Positions 17,671 through 20,813 of a DNA stretch of 20,813 bases are shown piece by piece. Numbering within the stretch: the stretch's first letter is position 1; every line of letters begins with the position of its first letter. The stretch spans positions 1-20,813 of the forward strand of contig JAUHZW010000009.1 in NCBI GenBank assembly GCA_030425745.1. The letters run 5' to 3'. The stretch is from Actinomycetes bacterium (GTDB lineage Bacteria; Actinomycetota; Actinomycetes; S36-B12). The notes beneath the pieces are model-generated. The model had not been told where the DNA came from. It did no database searches and saw only the letters and a list, made by a program, of their open reading frames with translations. Position numbers and translations under genes: made by a program.

Positions 17671-17718
17671 GCCCCCAAGGCTGGACCGGGACCCGGCGGA
17701 TTCCCGGCCCCTTCTCCG

Positions 17719-17760
17719 ACCTGTGGATGAGTGACCACCTGATCGGTCACCTGTGGAGAA
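17719..17760. promoter_or_regulatory. Direct and inverted repeats in the ssb-MBL divergent region
   Basis: ACCTGTGGA occurs at 17719-17727 and 17749-17757, 30 bases apart. Between and overlapping them lies the inverted repeat GTGACC (17731-17736) and GGTCAC (17745-17750) with an 8-base spacer. The extended copies TGTGGATGA and TGTGGAGAA each differ by one base from the DnaA-box complement TGTGGATAA. The arrangement looks like an operator or protein-binding site controlling one or both divergent genes; the protein is unknown. Confidence 0.45.
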
Positions 17761-17803
17761 TCTGCGACCGCTGACCCGATGCGCCCCACACCCATGGCTG
17801 CAC

Positions 17804-17850
17804 GGATCGGAGGATTGGATCGGAGGATTGGATCGGAGGATCGGATCGGA
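17804..17850. repeat. 13-bp tandem repeat, about 3.6 copies
   Basis: GGATCGGAGGATT is repeated at 17804-17816, 17817-17829 and 17830-17842 (last base C in the third copy), followed by a partial copy GGATCGGA. It lies in the intergenic region, 48 bases before the MBL start codon. Confidence 0.9.
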
Positions 17851-17884
17851 TGAACGGGTCTGCGCCGCACTCATGCGGTCGGGG

Positions 17885-17890
17885 ACATAC
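17885..17890 (+). promoter_or_regulatory. Possible -10 element of the MBL hydrolase
   Basis: CATACT resembles the TANNNT class of -10 hexamers and ends 7 bases before the ATG at 17898, which would give a leaderless or nearly leaderless transcript. No -35 match is visible. Weak evidence. Confidence 0.25.
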
Positions 17891-17897
17891 TGATGCC

Positions 17898-18833
17898 ATG
17901 GCCCGGCGCATCGAGGACCTCGGTCAGGACGTGTTCCACATCGACACGCGCATGGGCGGCTACGACGGCATCACCTCCGGCTATCTGATCCGCGGCAGCC
18001 GGCCGTGCCTCATCGAGACCGGGACAGCCCGCAGCGCCGACGTGGTCGTGGATGCCCTCACCGAGCTCGGGGTCGGGCCCGCGGACCTGGCGACGATCGT
18101 CGTCACGCACATCCACCTGGATCACGCCGGTGGCGTGGGAGACATCGCTGACGCGTTTCCGCAGGCCGACGTCGTGGTGCAGGAGAAGGGGGCGCGCCAC
18201 CTCGCCGACCCCTCGCGGCTCATGGCCAGTGCTCATAGGGTCTTCGGGGATCTGATGGAGCGGCTCTTCGGCGACCTGCGGCCGGTGCCTGCGGAACGGA
18301 TCGTCTCCATTGCAGAGACGGGGTCCATCGACCTCGGCGACGGACGGCGACTGGACGCCTTCCACAATCCCGGCCATGCCTCCCATCATGTGGGCCTGTT
18401 GGACAGCCAGTCGGGTGATCTGTACACCGGCGACGCGGCGGGGGTGTACGTCCCGGAGACCGCCGATGTGCGACCCTCGACACCTCCCCCGGACTTCGAC
18501 CTGGACCTGACACTGTCCTCCCTGGCCCGCATGCAGGATGCACAGGCCCAACGGCTCCTCTTCAGCCACTTCGGACCCGTCACGGAGGTCTCCGACACCC
18601 TCGAACGTTCCCGGGAAGAGCTGCTGCTCTGGGTCGATGCCGTCCGTGCAGCGGACGCTGCCGCCCCCGATCTCGACCACGCCATCGCCATGGTGCGAGA
18701 CCGCGACCGCCAACGCCAGCCGGAGTTCTACAGCGCCCCGGACAGAGTTCAGAAGTTCGAGGAGCTATCGAGCACTGAGGCCAACGTCATCGGTATCCGG
18801 CGCTGGCTTGAGCAGTCTGGTCAGGGGGCCTGA
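17898..18833 (+). CDS. MBL-fold metallohydrolase
   Basis: The 311-residue protein has the metallo-beta-lactamase fold. The zinc motif HIHLDH is at residues 71-76, with His160 (NPGHASHH), Asp179 (YTGDAAG) and His224 (LFSHFGP) completing the usual ligand set, so a binuclear metal hydrolase is expected. No signal peptide is present. Helical C-terminal residues 230-311 follow the core. Substrate is not predictable; glyoxalase II-like and lactonase-like relatives share these motifs. I start at ATG 17898 (MARRIEDLG); the frame is open to 17850 but begins there inside the tandem repeat. It is the only complete plus-strand gene and its end overlaps the convergent TPR gene by 13 bases. Confidence 0.88.
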   Translation: MARRIEDLGQDVFHIDTRMGGYDGITSGYLIRGSRPCLIETGTARSADVVVDALTELGVGPADLATIVVTHIHLDHAGGVGDIADAFPQADVVVQEKGARHLADPSRLMASAHRVFGDLMERLFGDLRPVPAERIVSIAETGSIDLGDGRRLDAFHNPGHASHHVGLLDSQSGDLYTGDAAGVYVPETADVRPSTPPPDFDLDLTLSSLARMQDAQAQRLLFSHFGPVTEVSDTLERSREELLLWVDAVRAADAAAPDLDHAIAMVRDRDRQRQPEFYSAPDRVQKFEELSSTEANVIGIRRWLEQSGQGA

Positions 18834-20005
18834 TCGCTGGCTGTCTGCGACACCCCGCGGGGGTCCGCCGCAGCACTGCTGTCCGATGCCCCGGCACCCT
18901 CCCCGACGACCCCAGAGTCGTCCGCGAGTGGCTCCTCCGCCCACTCCTCGTCGATGAACGCGACGCCTGAGAGCTCCTCGAGCCGCTCAGCGGCGTCCGT
19001 GACGCCGTCGACATCGGACTCCGCGGCCCGGACCAGCCATTCGACGGCCTCATCAGCGCGGTCGGCCTGCATCAGCAGTTCTGCGTAGGCGTACTCCAGA
19101 CGGGCCCGCGGCCCCCCTGCAGGCAGAGAACGCAGATCTGGCGCCTGCAGGAGCACCAGGCCAGCCTCGGCCTGCCCGAGATCCGCACGCGCACCCGCGG
19201 CGACCAGCGCGCATTCCACGCGTGTCTCGGCGTCCAGTCCCCGCTGGTCGACCTCCTTGAGCAGCTCCAGGGCCCGCTTCGGCCGGCCCAGACCACGCTC
19301 GCAGTCGGCCATCATGGGCACGTACGCCGAAGAACCGGTCATACGACGCACCGCACGCAGCTCGGCAATCGCCTCGGCGTAGTCACCGTCAAGATAGGCC
19401 GTGACACCGGCGGCCTCTCGGACAGCCGCTACTCGACCTGCTCTCCGCTTGGCCGCCGCAACATGCGCTCGCGCCGTGGGAACGTCCTCATCGACCAGGG
19501 CCGCATCCGCCGCCGCCAGATGCCGAGCCACGATCTCCGCCAGACCCTCAGGAAGCGTTCGAAGCTCGTTCAGGACGCCAGGATCGAGATCCGCGGCCGT
19601 GATGGTGTCCGGGATGTGCGGGTCCCTCGGACGTGCGAACGAATCGCCGCGGGGCGACTCAGCACCACCTGTGCTGGCGCGGCGGCCTCCACCCGAGGTA
19701 CGGCCCGCTGGCGGACGTCGGTCGGAGGACCCGGAACGTCCGCGGGCGCCGGTGCTACCGCCACTGCCGGCCTTGCCACCCGGCTTACCGCTGGAGCCCG
19801 GCTTGCCCTTGCCGCCCGGCTTGCCGCTGGAGCCCGGCTTGCCCTTGCCGCCCGGCTTGCCGCTGGAGCCCGGCTTGCCCTTGCCGCCCGGCTTGCCCTG
19901 CGATCCGGACCCACCCTTCGAGCCAGACTTGCCGCTGGACGGCGGCCGTCCGGATGATCGATCCCTCGACGGACTCGACTGCCCCCGAGACTTCTCGTCA
20001 CCCAC
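18821..20005 (-). CDS. TPR-like protein with N-terminal collagen-like Gly-X-Y tract
   Basis: The 394-residue protein begins with a basic, Ser/Gly/Lys-rich segment. Residues 25-78 form 18 unbroken Gly-X-Y triplets, mostly GKP, GGK and GSS, followed by an Arg/Gly-rich linker to about 118. From there a helical region with TPR-like pairs runs to about 350 (for example AHVAAAKRRAGRVAAV, YLDGDYAEAIAELRAV, GRPKRALELLKEVDQRGL, ELLMQADRADEAVEWL), and the tail is acidic. TPR proteins next to the rRNA operon occur in related actinobacteria; function is unknown. No signal peptide is seen, so the tract is probably cytoplasmic. I start at GTG 20005 with AGAGAGTAGG just upstream; the frame upstream enters the rRNA terminator. 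Confidence 0.78.
   Translation of the reverse strand: MGDEKSRGQSSPSRDRSSGRPPSSGKSGSKGGSGSQGKPGGKGKPGSSGKPGGKGKPGSSGKPGGKGKPGSSGKPGGKAGSGGSTGARGRSGSSDRRPPAGRTSGGGRRASTGGAESPRGDSFARPRDPHIPDTITAADLDPGVLNELRTLPEGLAEIVARHLAAADAALVDEDVPTARAHVAAAKRRAGRVAAVREAAGVTAYLDGDYAEAIAELRAVRRMTGSSAYVPMMADCERGLGRPKRALELLKEVDQRGLDAETRVECALVAAGARADLGQAEAGLVLLQAPDLRSLPAGGPRARLEYAYAELLMQADRADEAVEWLVRAAESDVDGVTDAAERLEELSGVAFIDEEWAEEPLADDSGVVGEGAGASDSSAAADPRGVSQTASDQAP
19788..19895. repeat. Three identical 36-bp tandem repeats in the collagen-like tract
   Basis: Three consecutive 36-base units (19788-19823, 19824-19859, 19860-19895) are identical in sequence and each encodes 12 residues (four Gly-X-Y triplets) of the TPR-like gene. 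Partial copies flank both sides. There are no spacers between units, so it is a coding minisatellite rather than a CRISPR array. Confidence 0.95.
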
Positions 20006-20087
20006 CGTGCCTACTCTCTTGTCGTCCCTAGCAGTCTCAGAAGTTCCTGACCTGCACGCATTCAACCGGATATCGACCCCAGACATG

Positions 20088-20122
20088 CAACAGGGGCCAC
20101 CCGTGAAGGATGACCCCTGTTG
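20088..20122 (-). terminator. rRNA operon terminator hairpin
   Basis: A 15-bp stem with two G-U pairs and a TTCAC loop lies 8 bases or so beyond the 3' end of 5S rRNA: CAACAGGGGTCATCC pairs with GGGTGGCCCCTGTTG. There is no following T-run, which is common for actinobacterial terminators. The TPR-like gene begins about 80 bases further on. Confidence 0.85.
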
Positions 20123-20131
20123 AAAGTATGT

Positions 20132-20248
20132 CCGGCGGCGTCCTACTCTCCCACGCAGTCCCCCGCGCAGTACCATCGGCGCTGAGAGGCTTAGCTTCCA
20201 GGTTCGGAATGGAACTGGGCGTTTCCCTCTCGCTATGGCCGCCGAAAC
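20132..20248 (-). rRNA. rrf: 5S ribosomal RNA
   Basis: On the minus strand the RNA begins GTTTCGGCGGCCATAGCG and contains the conserved CCGAACCTGGAAGCTAAG and GGGAGAGTAGG segments, ending GCCGCCGGAC, whose GGCGGC/GCCGCC termini pair to form helix I. The length of about 117 bases is typical for actinobacterial 5S rRNA. Ends are estimated from the helix I pairing. It is the last gene of an rRNA operon whose 16S lies beyond the window. Confidence 0.95.
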
Positions 20249-20352
20249 ACTATGGAGATGTCAATCGTTTCCGAGCACCACACTCAATGACGAGTGTGTG
20301 CTCGAGGTTCCCGACCGAATCTCGGGAACCGCACAGTGGACGCGAATAATGG
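20249..20352 (-). other. 23S-5S internal transcribed spacer with two hairpins
   Basis: The spacer of about 100 bases holds two inverted repeats: 20306-20330 (nine-base perfect arms GGTTCCCGA and TCGGGAACC, seven-base loop) and 20272-20304 (arms CGAGCA-C-CACACTC and GAGTGTG-TGCTCG with one bulge). They are likely processing structures for rRNA maturation. No tRNA gene is present in the spacer. Confidence 0.7.

Positions 20353-20813
<461 letters not shown>

Noticed and set aside
17871..18713. Minus-strand frame of 280 codons opposite the MBL hydrolase
   Set aside because: The plus strand encodes a complete metal-binding motif set; the antisense frame is a codon-position shadow.
19788..19895. 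CRISPR-like array of 36-bp repeats
   Set aside because: Units are contiguous with no spacers and encode in-frame Gly-X-Y triplets.
20006..20176. Longer start for the collagen-like TPR gene
   Set aside because: The extension reads through the rRNA terminator hairpin and into the 5S gene.
20249..20352. tRNA gene in the 23S-5S spacer
   Set aside because: No cloverleaf or T-loop consensus (GTTCGAATC) is present; the pairings are simple hairpins.

Overview
The window is high-GC DNA carrying the conserved actinobacterial locus that in Mycobacterium tuberculosis runs from about Rv1691 (TPR protein) through tlyA, ppnK/nadK, recN, pyrG, the Nudix ADP-ribose pyrophosphatase, xerD, parA, scpA, scpB, rluB and cmk to engA/der. 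Gene order, GTG starts and the 23S/5S sequences point to an actinomycete. The aroH-tyrA pair beside cmk, a PlsC-like gene between cmk and der, and ald beside xerD resemble Micrococcales or Streptomyces arrangements; I cannot name a genus. Almost everything is on the minus strand. The one complete plus-strand gene is a metallo-beta-lactamase-fold hydrolase.

Layout in the direction of transcription, from high to low coordinate. (1) 20813-20088: the 3' end of a 23S rRNA, a spacer with two hairpins, 5S rRNA and a strong terminator hairpin. (2) 20005-18821: a protein with an 18-triplet Gly-X-Y (collagen-like) tract and a TPR-like domain. It converges with and overlaps the plus-strand MBL hydrolase (17898-18833). 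(3) 17897-17671: a divergent intergenic region with a 13-bp tandem repeat, a pair of 9-bp direct repeats and an inverted repeat. (4) 17670-13015: SSB-like OB-fold protein, small TPR protein, HAD-IIA phosphatase (frameshifted), phasin-like coiled-coil protein, small acidic protein, TlyA rRNA methyltransferase (frameshifted) and NAD kinase. (5) 13018-9615: recN and pyrG. (6) 9618-5708: Nudix hydrolase, alanine dehydrogenase, xerD (apparently a CTG start) and parA. (7) 5711-1011: scpA, scpB, rluB, aroH, tyrA, cmk. (8) 1014-1: a PlsC-like protein lacking its catalytic motif, the first codons of der, then an abrupt switch to the 3' end of an unrelated glycoside hydrolase family 43 gene on the other strand.

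Most neighbouring genes overlap by 4 bp (ATGA, GTGA and one CTGA), so translational coupling across long transcripts is likely. Functionally the locus combines chromosome maintenance (ParA, ScpA/ScpB, XerD, RecN, SSB-like), ribosome maturation (RluB, TlyA, Der, rRNA), nucleotide and cofactor supply (Cmk, PyrG, NadK, Nudix) and amino-acid metabolism (AroH, TyrA, Ald).

I see no CRISPR array, prophage, insertion sequence, toxin-antitoxin or defence system, and nothing that justifies announcing a new system. The points most worth a second look are the der/GH43 junction (probably a chimeric assembly), two frameshifts in conserved genes, a PlsC-like pseudoenzyme, the CTG start of xerD, the collagen-like TPR protein and the structured ssb-MBL intergenic region.
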